From positions 75,794 through 139,793 of the forward strand of contig CAJUBE010000006.1 of assembly GCA_910584725.1 (NCBI GenBank): a stretch of DNA of 64,000 nucleotides, read 5' to 3'. The stretch comes from an uncultured Lachnospiraceae bacterium. Its GTDB lineage: Bacteria; Bacillota; Clostridia; Lachnospirales; Lachnospiraceae. This document shows positions 14,754 through 22,442 of the stretch, piece by piece. The notes beneath the pieces are model-generated. The model was given only the letters and a program-made list of their open reading frames with translations. It was not told the origin of the DNA and ran no database searches. The position numbers and the translations under genes were made by a program. Each line of letters starts with the position of its first letter. The first letter of the stretch is position 1.

Positions 14754-17031
14754 TTCCGTCTCCTCCTTTTTCTCTCAGTAAGGCAATCGCTTTCTCCTCG
14801 TCAAATTCATCTTCCAAAGCAGTCAGCGCCTGCTTTATGCGCTCACGCATTTCGGGCTCCAGCGGATGTTCCATCCACGCCCTCAACTTCTCTACCGCCT
14901 GATTTGTCTCAAAATCATCCAGAAGCGCCGCCACAGCCTCAAGATCGTCCTCCGAGAGCGCTAATATCTCGCCGCCTTCTGCCGCAAGGTATTTTTCCTC
15001 TTCCCCCGCGCCGTACTTTTCCGAAAATTTCTGAAAGCTCATAATCGTTTTATCCCAGAGCAGCGCCAGTTCTTCAAAATGAGCATCCACATAGACCTCA
15101 TTTCCCGCCTTGCTCTGCTTTTCATGCGCAAACGCCATATCCGCAAGCTGCTCCGCGCCGAGCGTCCTCGCATTTCCCTTTAAGCCGTGCACCAGAATTG
15201 CGTAATCCGGTAAGTGACCGTCAGCGAGAAACCGCCGCATGTCTTCCTGTTTGCCTCTGTCTCTGATAAACAGCCGCACAAGCTCAAGATACATTTCCAG
15301 ATCGTTTTTGGCATATTTCATGCCGTTTTCCAGAGAAATGCCCTCTTCCAGAAAAGCTTCCCGATCCGCCTGCGCAATTTTCTCCGCCGTCTCCCGCCCG
15401 CCGGAGGCTGCGTCTTTTACCAGTTCTCGCGGCAGATACTTTGCTGCTGTCTGCTCCAGCAGGTCGCCGTCGATGGGTTTGGTCAGAAAGTCGGCAAAGC
15501 CTTCCTTCAAATAACCTTCCCTCGCCCCGGAAAGCGCGTTTGCCGTCAGCACAATCACCGGCGTATCTTTGTTGGGAAAATCCGTCATCTTTTGTATCTC
15601 ATGAAGCGTTTCAATGCCGTCCATCTCCGGCATCATGTGATCCATAAATATGATATGGTACGGTTCTTTCTTCACAAGCTCCAGACACTTTTTCCCGGAA
15701 TCCGCCGTTGTAATCTTCATCTTCGTGCGCTTTAACAGCGACTTGAATACAGTAAGGTTCATGCTGTTGTCATCCACCACAAGCACACTAGCCTCCGGCG
15801 CCTCGAAAGTCTGCCGTTTCTGTGAAAGATTCTGCTCCCGTCTGCTTCTGATCGTCTCGAAATCCCCTGTCGGTTCGTCACATACAATTCTCTGTGGAAT
15901 CGTGACTGTGAAATCGGAGCCTTTTCCGTATTCGCTCTCCACCTTCATTTCCCCGTCCATCAGCTTTAAGAGCGACATGGTGATGTTCATGCCAAGGCCC
16001 GTCCCCTCGATATTGCGGTTTTTCTCCTCGTCAAGCCTCTGGAAGTTCTCAAAGAGCCTTCCCATATCCTCCTTGCGAATTCCCATGCCCGTATCCTTTA
16101 CGGATATCGTCAACGCAATTTCCTCTCCGCCTTTTCTTACGTATGCCACCGTCATTTCTATGCCGCCCTGCGGCGTGTATTTGACTGCATTAGTCAATAA
16201 ATTTGTCACAATCTGCTTGATTCTGACATCGTCCCCATACAACACGCGCGGCAAGGTTTCGTCCAATGAAAAACGGATACTGAGTCCCTTTTCCTGCGCC
16301 CGCAGAAAGATCACGTTCCACAGATCCATCATCAGATTTTCCGGCGCGTACTCCACCCGGACGATCTCCATTTTACCCGACTCGATTTTGGACATATCCA
16401 GAATGTCGTTAATCAGAAACAGGAGCGTTTTTCCCGAACTTTGAATATTTGCCGCGTAGGACAGAAGCTGCTTGTCCTCGCACTCCCTGAGAATCATCTC
16501 GTTCATGCCCAGCACGGCATTGATGGGGGTCCGAATCTCGTGGGACATGTTGGAGAGGAAAAGGCTCTTCGCCTCGTTCGCCCTAACCGCCTCGTCCTTT
16601 GCTTTCTCATATTCCCGGTTCAACTTCTGTATGCGGTCCAGCGCGGTCTGCGCGTCGCGCAGTTCATTTAACTCCGTCACATCATTCATCACCACGACGA
16701 CTGCTTTCTCGCCTTCACTTCGTATGTAACTTGTGGAAAGCGAAAGATTTCTGGTCTCCCCCTCCATCAAAAAGTCAACCGGCATATTGCTTACTCTGCC
16801 CTTTTCATAGACCGCGTCCAGAATCGCCTCAGTAAAGTCGTCCGTCCCCTCCCTGGTCAGAAATACGTTGACAAAGGAATCCCCGATATCCTCCTGCGTC
16901 AATCCGAGCATCTGTTCCGCCGCCGGATTCAGCATGACAATCTTGCCGTTCATGCCGATCACCATGACGCCTTCCAGCAGACTGGTTACGATTTCCCTGT
17001 ATAGATCCCTGTGCTCCCATTGTTCCGTCAT
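14743..17031 (-). CDS. PAS hybrid histidine kinase with receiver and HPt domains
   Basis: The 762-residue soluble protein has a PAS domain (about 10-115), a coiled coil (about 120-160), a HisKA domain with H164 in NMSHEIRTPINA, a HATPase domain (about 265-385, N-box LLTNAVKYT, GTGLGMNI), a receiver (about 415-530, IFMDHMMPEMDG) and an HPt domain (about 570-660, LVHGLKGNA). No membrane helix is present, so it senses a cytoplasmic cue through PAS. AAGGAG lies 11 bases before the ATG. The order STAS, RsbW-like, hybrid kinase, receiver suggests a phosphorelay feeding the partner-switching module. The final receiver could be the target of its HPt. Confidence 0.93.
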   Translation of the reverse strand: MTEQWEHRDLYREIVTSLLEGVMVIGMNGKIVMLNPAAEQMLGLTQEDIGDSFVNVFLTREGTDDFTEAILDAVYEKGRVSNMPVDFLMEGETRNLSLSTSYIRSEGEKAVVVVMNDVTELNELRDAQTALDRIQKLNREYEKAKDEAVRANEAKSLFLSNMSHEIRTPINAVLGMNEMILRECEDKQLLSYAANIQSSGKTLLFLINDILDMSKIESGKMEIVRVEYAPENLMMDLWNVIFLRAQEKGLSIRFSLDETLPRVLYGDDVRIKQIVTNLLTNAVKYTPQGGIEMTVAYVRKGGEEIALTISVKDTGMGIRKEDMGRLFENFQRLDEEKNRNIEGTGLGMNITMSLLKLMDGEMKVESEYGKGSDFTVTIPQRIVCDEPTGDFETIRSRREQNLSQKRQTFEAPEASVLVVDDNSMNLTVFKSLLKRTKMKITTADSGKKCLELVKKEPYHIIFMDHMMPEMDGIETLHEIQKMTDFPNKDTPVIVLTANALSGAREGYLKEGFADFLTKPIDGDLLEQTAAKYLPRELVKDAASGGRETAEKIAQADREAFLEEGISLENGMKYAKNDLEMYLELVRLFIRDRGKQEDMRRFLADGHLPDYAILVHGLKGNARTLGAEQLADMAFAHEKQSKAGNEVYVDAHFEELALLWDKTIMSFQKFSEKYGAGEEEKYLAAEGGEILALSEDDLEAVAALLDDFETNQAVEKLRAWMEHPLEPEMRERIKQALTALEDEFDEEKAIALLREKGGDGNGV

Positions 17032-17036
17032 GTGCG

Positions 17037-17444
17037 CTATATCTCCTTGCGTATTTTCAGGATATTCTTTCCGTCCTTATACTCGTAGGTAATCTCGTTC
17101 ATATTTTTCTTTACAATGTAAATACCGAGTCCGCCGACATCCCTCTCCTCCGCGGACAGCGTCACATCCGGATCCGCTTTTGCAAGCGGGTCATAGGGCA
17201 CGCCTTGGTCGATAAACGTGATGACCACGGAAAGCGGCTCCTCCACCACCTCCACCCGCACCGTTGCCGGCCCCGTTCCGGGATGATACGCATAGTGAAC
17301 GATGTTGCTGAACAGCTCGTCTATGGCAATATCGATCTGTGCCTGTGCCTTCATCGGACAGTTAAACTGTTCCAGCTGCTCGTCCACAAATTCCGTAATA
17401 ACCGGAATGCTCTCCACTGTTGCTTCAACCGTTAGCTCTTTCAT
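17037..17444 (-). CDS. RsbW-like anti-sigma/antagonist serine kinase
   Basis: The 135-residue protein is a GHKL ATPase of the RsbW/SpoIIAB type: N-box DIAIDELFSNIVHYAY, the DQG block, and G-box GGLGIYIVKK. Such kinases phosphorylate a STAS protein and bind either a sigma factor or another target. The STAS gene is 43 bases upstream and the hybrid kinase starts 5 bases downstream. No sigma-B-like gene is in the cluster, so its antagonised partner is unknown. Confidence 0.9.
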   Translation of the reverse strand: MKELTVEATVESIPVITEFVDEQLEQFNCPMKAQAQIDIAIDELFSNIVHYAYHPGTGPATVRVEVVEEPLSVVITFIDQGVPYDPLAKADPDVTLSAEERDVGGLGIYIVKKNMNEITYEYKDGKNILKIRKEI

Positions 17445-17487
17445 ATGCGCTCCCTCTATTCGTAACTGTTCCTATGCCAAACAATTA

Positions 17488-17796
17488 CTATTCCTCTATG
17501 TTGAGAATATCCAGAAATCCCGTAACCTCAAAAACCTCCTGAATCGTCTCGTTGACATGGCAGATTGTCATTCCGCCTTTCCGTTTCATAAACGCCTTGT
17601 GCGCTGCCAGAAGGATGCGCAGACCCGCGGAAGAGAGATATTCCAAACCTTTAAAATCCAACGTCAGCTTCTGCGTCTCCGCGTTCGCAATACATGTGTT
17701 GATCTCCGCTTCCAACTGAGGTGCGGTGGTGGTGTCAAGGCGCCCCGCAGGCAGAAGCATAACTTCATTTCCGTTTTCTTTCTTTTCAATCGTCAT
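17488..17796 (-). CDS. STAS-domain anti-anti-sigma factor (RsbV-like)
   Basis: The 102-residue STAS protein has the phosphorylation-site block DFKGLEYLSSAGLRIL, where one of the adjacent serines is the expected substrate of the RsbW-like kinase and the SpoIIE-type phosphatase. AAAGGGG precedes the ATG. It is the first gene of the minus-strand cluster. Unphosphorylated, it should bind the RsbW-like protein and free that protein's partner. Confidence 0.92.
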   Translation of the reverse strand: MTIEKKENGNEVMLLPAGRLDTTTAPQLEAEINTCIANAETQKLTLDFKGLEYLSSAGLRILLAAHKAFMKRKGGMTICHVNETIQEVFEVTGFLDILNIEE

Positions 17797-17902
17797 AAAT
17801 TGTGTACCCCTTTCTTCTACTTCTTCCCAAAATACAAGATAAAACTGTACGTTTCATTTAATAATTTATCATATCACAAATCTGCCTTTTCTCGGGCCAA
17901 AT

Positions 17903-17952
17903 GGTATAGATTGCTTCTTTTTTGGTACACTTTGCGCTTTTGGTTTACATAA
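17903..17952. repeat. Flanking element shared with 12746-12778, plus a GTTTACATAA decamer
   Basis: GGTATAGATTGC...GGTACACTTTGC at 17903-17935 matches 27 of 33 positions with 12746-12778 in the same orientation, so the two copies flank the partner-switching module as direct repeats. GTTTACATAA follows at 17943-17952. The rest of 17797-18026 holds the terminator of spoVAD and probably the promoter of the STAS gene (TATGAT near 17870), without a clear -35. Confidence 0.5.
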
Positions 17953-17959
17953 TGCAAAA

Positions 17960-17987
17960 GGGCAATAACCCAATAAGATTATTGCCC
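17960..17987 (-). terminator. Terminator of spoVAD
   Basis: Stem GGGCAATAA (17960-17968)/TTATTGCCC (17979-17987); on the minus strand it is followed by TTTTGCATT. It lies 40 bases after the spoVAD stop. Confidence 0.75.
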
Positions 17988-18026
17988 AAACCATAACACT
18001 ATATAAAAACTGACAAAATACTGTTC

Positions 18027-19043
18027 CTACCCCTTATACTGCTCCAGCACCACCCCGTGCGCAATGCCCGGGATCGACTGCCCTTCATTGTAGCTGGTCT
18101 TACTTAGAAGCGCCCCTGTAGGCAGAAAAAGTACTCTCTTCCAAATACCCTCCTCGATCTTTTTCAAGACATATGCCGACAACACCACCGCGCTGCACCC
18201 GCAGCCCGAACCGCCCGCATCCGTGTGCTGTTTCTCGTTGTCGTAAATCTCGATGCCGCAATCCATGTGCTGTCTGGTGATATCAATCTGCTTCTCCGCC
18301 AGCAGATCAAATAAAAGCTGCTGCCCCACTTCGCCCAGATCCCCGGTGATAATCTTGTCGTAGTCCTTCGGTTCCCTGCCGAAATCTTCCAGATTCTGTA
18401 CGATTGTGCTCGCGGCTGCCGGGGCCATGCAGGCGCCCATATTCATGGAATCCTTCACGCCGTAATCCACGATTTTTCCGACCGTCACGCCCTCCATCAC
18501 CGCCCGCGTCTGCTGCCCCGGCTGTGAAGAGACGAGGAAGGCACCGCTGCCCGTCACCGTCCACGTTGCCGACTTGGGCCTCTGGTTGCCGTAGGAAAGT
18601 GGGAAGCGAAACTCCTTCTCCGCACTTGCAAAATGGCTGGAAGTGATACATGCCGCCTTGTCGGCAAATCCCGCGGAAACCATCATGCCGCCCATGGTTA
18701 AGGACAGCCCGCAGGTGGAACACGCGCCGTAAAGTCCCACATGGGGAAGCTGATACCCCGCCAGCCCAAAGCTGCTGGCAATGGACTGCCCAAGCAGATC
18801 TCCCGCAAACACCATCTGAATATCCTGCTTGGTAAGCCCCGCCTTCGAGATGGCAATCTCTAATGCCTCTTTCTGCAGACGGCTCTCCGCCTCCTCCCAG
18901 TTTTCCGCACCAAAGCTGTCATCATAACCGACCTTGTCAAAAAGCTCCCCCATGGGTCCCTCTGCTTCCTTGCTGCCCACGATGGAGGCGCTGCTTATAA
19001 TGTACGGTTTCCTCACAAACTGAATGCTCTGTTTTCCCAACAT
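18027..19043 (-). CDS. spoVAD: Stage V sporulation protein AD
   Basis: The 338-residue protein has the thiolase-like SpoVAD blocks: GDLLGQSIASSFG, GLYGACSTCGLSLT, FRFPLSYGNQRP and DAGGSGCGCSAVV near the C-terminus. SpoVAD binds dipicolinic acid and helps its import into the spore with the other SpoVA proteins. Length is that of the family. It is a lone spoVA gene here, between pyrF and the partner-switching cluster. Its ribosome binding site (GAAAGGA) lies inside a long hairpin (19046-19087) that ends 3 bases before the start codon. Confidence 0.95.
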   Translation of the reverse strand: MLGKQSIQFVRKPYIISSASIVGSKEAEGPMGELFDKVGYDDSFGAENWEEAESRLQKEALEIAISKAGLTKQDIQMVFAGDLLGQSIASSFGLAGYQLPHVGLYGACSTCGLSLTMGGMMVSAGFADKAACITSSHFASAEKEFRFPLSYGNQRPKSATWTVTGSGAFLVSSQPGQQTRAVMEGVTVGKIVDYGVKDSMNMGACMAPAAASTIVQNLEDFGREPKDYDKIITGDLGEVGQQLLFDLLAEKQIDITRQHMDCGIEIYDNEKQHTDAGGSGCGCSAVVLSAYVLKKIEEGIWKRVLFLPTGALLSKTSYNEGQSIPGIAHGVVLEQYKG

Positions 19044-19045
19044 AA

Positions 19046-19087
19046 CGGCATACGATCCTTTCTTACATGATTAAGGATAGTATGCCG
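19046..19087 (-). promoter_or_regulatory. Hairpin covering the spoVAD ribosome binding site
   Basis: Arms of 15 bases, 19046-19060 and 19073-19087, pair with one mismatch (CGGCATAC-x-ATCCTT/AAGGAT-x-GTATGCCG). On the minus-strand transcript the right arm of the stem... includes AAGGA, the only Shine-Dalgarno match before spoVAD. No T run follows it, so it is not a normal terminator of pyrF. Confidence 0.6.
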
Positions 19088-19119
19088 TCTTTTCTAACAG
19101 AATATTCAAAAATGTAAAT

Positions 19120-20070
19120 TTAACAGAATACGCCTTCCCTGATATCCTCCTTCATAGCAAGCACCGCCGCCCGCGAAGCGTCGGCATAATTCTCCGATCC
19201 GTATTTCGCATACGCCTCCTGCTGATAAGCCGCTATGATGCCTCTGGAAGAATTGACGATAGCACCCAATCCGTCCTCGTTGAAAAATGGTTTCAGATCC
19301 TTTCCTTTGCCGCCCTGCGCGCCGTAACCGGGCACCAAAATGTATGACTTTGGCATGATCTGTCTCAGAATCTTTCCCATCTCGGGATAAGTTGCGCCCA
19401 CCACCGCACCGATATAGCTGTAGGTCTCGCCCATGTGATCCGCCGCCCATCCGGCAACTTTCTCAGCGACGATCTCATAGAGCGGTCTGGCCTTAGACGC
19501 ATCCGTACATCCCTCCGGCAGCATGAGACGATCCTGAAACTCGCCGCTGCTCGGGTTGGAAGTCTTTACGAGAATGAAGAGACCCTTCTTCTCCTTCTTG
19601 CAAACCTCGATAAAAGGCTTCACGCCGTCAGAACCGAGATACGGATTGACCGTGGCAAAATCTTCTTCAAAGCCGCGGCACATGGTTTCCCCGACCTGCA
19701 CCTGCCCCAGATGCCCCACCGCGTATGCCTCGGAGGTGGAACCGATATCGCCGCGCTTGATGTCGCCGATCACGACAAGCCCTTTCTCCTTACAGTAAGC
19801 AACCGTCCTCTGGAAAGCCTGCACACCCTCCACACCGAACTGCTCATACATGGCGATCTGCGGTTTCACCGCCGGGACGAGATCACACACCGCATCCACG
19901 ATACCCTTATTGAACAGCCAGATCGCTTCCGCCGCGCCTTTCATGGTTTCCCCGTGCTCGGCAAAAGCCTGCTTTTTGATATGCTCCGGCACAAACTTCA
20001 TGGTCGGATCAAGTCCCACCACAATGGGCGCCTCCAGTTTCTTGATCTTCTCTGTCAGTGTATTAATCAA
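19120..20070 (-). CDS. pyrF: Orotidine 5'-phosphate decarboxylase, long type
   Basis: The 316-residue protein is the longer (type 2) OMP decarboxylase. It has GLDPTM, the catalytic DIKRGDIG block near residue 100, VNPYLGSDGVKPF and the phosphate-binding PGYGAQGG and NSSRGI blocks. It decarboxylates OMP to UMP, the last step of pyrimidine synthesis. The start is TTG at 20070 with GGAGGG 9 bases upstream, overlapping the stop of the Nudix-like gene (TTGA), so translation is coupled. Other pyr genes are not in the window. Confidence 0.95.
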   Translation of the reverse strand: MINTLTEKIKKLEAPIVVGLDPTMKFVPEHIKKQAFAEHGETMKGAAEAIWLFNKGIVDAVCDLVPAVKPQIAMYEQFGVEGVQAFQRTVAYCKEKGLVVIGDIKRGDIGSTSEAYAVGHLGQVQVGETMCRGFEEDFATVNPYLGSDGVKPFIEVCKKEKKGLFILVKTSNPSSGEFQDRLMLPEGCTDASKARPLYEIVAEKVAGWAADHMGETYSYIGAVVGATYPEMGKILRQIMPKSYILVPGYGAQGGKGKDLKPFFNEDGLGAIVNSSRGIIAAYQQEAYAKYGSENYADASRAAVLAMKEDIREGVFC

Positions 20071-20471
20071 AGCTTCTTACCCTCCAAATCCTTCAGTACA
20101 TACTGGTTCTCAATATATTTCGGGAAGTCTTTCCTCTTCACCCACTCGTAGCTGCCGTAATCCTCCGACAAAACGATGTTGGCTTCCTCCTCCTCCGGGA
20201 TGGAACAGATGTAAGCAATGCCCACGCAGTGGGTCTCGCCGAGAAGCTGGGACCATGTATACTCGACCTTCTCAATCTTGCCGCTGATGGACAAAAGCTC
20301 TGAGATCGCGTTCAGCATCGTCTCGTCTGGCGCCTCGCCGTGGGGCACCTCCGCGTCGATAAACTCCCAGACAAAAGGATCGGGAATGCGGTCATCCACC
20401 CATCTCTTTAAGAGAAGATAGGTATCTCCCTTTTTGATAATGCCTTTCACACGCAAGTAAGTACTCTTCAT
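20067..20471 (-). CDS. Nudix-fold protein with degenerate Nudix box
   Basis: The 134-residue protein looks like a Nudix hydrolase: an N-terminal GIIKKGDTYLLLKR strand and the block HGEAPDETMLNAISELL at the place of the Nudix box. The catalytic REUXEE glutamates are largely missing (AISELLSIS), so hydrolysis is doubtful and a binding or regulatory role is possible. It is coupled to pyrF by a 4-base overlap, which suggests a link to pyrimidine nucleotides. GAAGGGAG precedes the ATG. Confidence 0.7.
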   Translation of the reverse strand: MKSTYLRVKGIIKKGDTYLLLKRWVDDRIPDPFVWEFIDAEVPHGEAPDETMLNAISELLSISGKIEKVEYTWSQLLGETHCVGIAYICSIPEEEEANIVLSEDYGSYEWVKRKDFPKYIENQYVLKDLEGKKL

Positions 20472-20519
20472 AATATATCTCTCCCTTCCTGAATCTTCTA
20501 TAAATAAAATATTATATGG

Positions 20520-21581
20520 TTATCTTGTCTGTAAAAACTCGTACTCCCGCTTCGCTGTCTCATCATCCGGGTAGCTTCGCAGGTAGCTGTTCATCAGAGC
20601 CGCCGCCGTCTTGTAATCGCCCATATACTCATAAGTAACGATCTCATTGAATTTCAGGGTCTGCATCATATCGTTTCCCTCGATATTCATCCCCGTCTGA
20701 AACGCCTCAAGCGCACTCTGGTACTCCCCAAGCTGCATACGGCACAGCCCGAGCTGGTTGTAAATCTCCGCCTTCTTCTGATCGTACTCCGTATAGCCCG
20801 CGTAAATGCTGGCCGCGTAATTGTAGTCCCCAAGCGCTTCGTAGGTTCTGCCCAGATAGAGCGCCGCGCCGTAATCCGTTGCGGTCTTAAGCCGCTCCAG
20901 AAAACTTCTGGCGTTCTCGTAATCTCCCATGTAATAGCAGATACGCCCCATGTCATAGTCAGAAATGGACTTCTCGTTTTCCTTCATGGCGTTTTGCAGA
21001 TAAATCTGCCCCGCCTCTTTGTAGCCGTACTCCTCCAGCACCATATAAATGCGGATCATTCGGTCATAATTTTTCGGTTCCTGAGCGATTGCCGTGTCAA
21101 AATCCGCCTGCGCCGCCTCAAAATTGCCTTCCGCCAGTTTCACGCACCCTCTCAGGTAATAAGCGTTCGTCTCCTCCGGCCGCAATCCGAGAATCGCATC
21201 ATAAACCTTCACCGCATCCTGCATCCGCCCATTTTTATAATATGCTGTGGCAAGATAATAATTGATGTCAAAATCCAGATTCTCCACCCTGCCGCTTCCC
21301 AGCCGCAGAGCCGCCTCCAGATACGTTATGGCAGCCTCATAATCCGTTTTCCCAAGATAGGCAAGTCCCATACCTCGATAGAGCAGACGTGTCTCCTCCC
21401 CGTTTTCCTCCGCCGTCTGAAACAGGGTCAGCGCCTTCTCATAGTCGAGGGCCGCCACAGCCTCCATGCCTTGCTTCGTGTAGTCCGGCGCAGCCTCCGC
21501 CCCGCAGCCCGCCAGAAAAGCGCACAACAAAACCGCCGCAATTCCCGCTATTCTCCTGCCTTTTCTCCTCTGTCTCTCCAC
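20520..21581 (-). CDS. TPR-repeat lipoprotein
   Basis: About 353 residues from a GTG at 21581, which has GGAG 6 bases upstream; the longer TTG frame at 21593 lacks a ribosome binding site. A lipoprotein signal peptide (IAGIAAVLLCAFLAGC, lipobox LAGC) is followed by about eight tetratricopeptide repeats covering the rest (for example YLGKTDYEAAITYLEAAL). It should be anchored outside the membrane and act as a protein-binding scaffold. It has its own promoter (21631-21660) and may be cotranscribed with the Nudix-like gene and pyrF downstream. Confidence 0.88.
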   Translation of the reverse strand: MERQRRKGRRIAGIAAVLLCAFLAGCGAEAAPDYTKQGMEAVAALDYEKALTLFQTAEENGEETRLLYRGMGLAYLGKTDYEAAITYLEAALRLGSGRVENLDFDINYYLATAYYKNGRMQDAVKVYDAILGLRPEETNAYYLRGCVKLAEGNFEAAQADFDTAIAQEPKNYDRMIRIYMVLEEYGYKEAGQIYLQNAMKENEKSISDYDMGRICYYMGDYENARSFLERLKTATDYGAALYLGRTYEALGDYNYAASIYAGYTEYDQKKAEIYNQLGLCRMQLGEYQSALEAFQTGMNIEGNDMMQTLKFNEIVTYEYMGDYKTAAALMNSYLRSYPDDETAKREYEFLQTR

Positions 21582-21630
21582 TTTTATCTCCAAAGTTTAT
21601 CGCACAACTGATTTCATCTACGCTTGTTCT

Positions 21631-21660
21631 ATTCTAACCGCACTGTCACCCGCAAGTCAA
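21631..21660 (-). promoter_or_regulatory. Promoter of the TPR lipoprotein gene
   Basis: On the minus strand TTGACT (21660-21655), 18-base spacer, TAGAAT (21636-21631), about 50 bases before the start codon. Confidence 0.6.
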
Positions 21661-21686
21661 GTTCTTTACACTACACAATTACCCCT

Positions 21687-22442
21687 TTAAAGTAGGTTCC
21701 CGCACACCAGATCCTTCATAATCCCGAAAAACTCCCGCACCAGATTATTCGGCTGAAAATAAATATTCGACCTCGCGGAAATCCCGCAGGCATCCTCAAA
21801 CCCCGCATGCCTGGCGAGCATCACGCCGCGGAACACATGAAAGTTGTTGGTGACGATCCCCACATCCTTGTCCGTGCCGCCGATGAGCGCCGCGCTGAAG
21901 GCAATATTCTCGGAGGTGTCTGTGGACTTATCCTCCATCAAAATTCTCTCCGGCGCAATCCCGCGCCCCACCAGATAAGTATACATCCCCTCCGCCTCGC
22001 TGCACGGCTCGTTTGCCCCCTGTCCGCCGGATACCACGCAGAGCGTATCCTCGTTGGCCACCAGATAGTCGTAAGCCGCATCCAATCGGAACTTGAGCAC
22101 CACACTCGGTCCGGCAGGTTTCATCTGCGCTCCCAGCACGATAATGTAATCCAGGTCCGGCCTGCCCTTATCCCTGTAATGGGCGAAGATACAGCCCTCC
22201 GCTATCACAAAGAGAACCGCGCCAAAAGCGATCAGACCGACAATCCCCCTGCGAAGCGGCAGGGGAAGACGCCCCCACAATTCATAGCGCAGCATGACTG
22301 CCAAGCCGATAAAAAACAATCCGCCAAGAGCCCAGATCAGATAAAATCGGTTTCCCGATCTGATCCGAAATACGATAAAACAATATAAAAAGCACAAAAA
22401 CGCCGCCAGAATGCACAAAACGGTCATTTTCTTTTTCCTCAT
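21687..22442 (-). CDS. DUF218 (YdcF/SanA-like) membrane protein
   Basis: The 251-residue protein has four N-terminal membrane helices (about 6-25, 33-50, 66-88) and a DUF218 domain with the blocks DYIIVLGAQMK, VVSGGQGANEPCSEAEGM, and EDKSTDTSENIAFSA. DUF218 proteins such as SanA and ElyC act at envelope or lipid-carrier metabolism; the biochemical activity is not settled. It starts inside the stop of the EAL gene (ATGA, 22439-22442), so the two are translated together. Confidence 0.85.
   Translation of the reverse strand: MRKKKMTVLCILAAFLCFLYCFIVFRIRSGNRFYLIWALGGLFFIGLAVMLRYELWGRLPLPLRRGIVGLIAFGAVLFVIAEGCIFAHYRDKGRPDLDYIIVLGAQMKPAGPSVVLKFRLDAAYDYLVANEDTLCVVSGGQGANEPCSEAEGMYTYLVGRGIAPERILMEDKSTDTSENIAFSAALIGGTDKDVGIVTNNFHVFRGVMLARHAGFEDACGISARSNIYFQPNNLVREFFGIMKDLVCGNLL

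Noticed and set aside
16191..16207. Palindrome TTGACT-GCATT-AGTCAA as a regulatory site in the kinase gene
   Set aside because: Here and at 34456-34472 it encodes the conserved L-T-N-A-V-K of the kinase N-box, so these two copies may arise from protein conservation; I count them but give them less weight.
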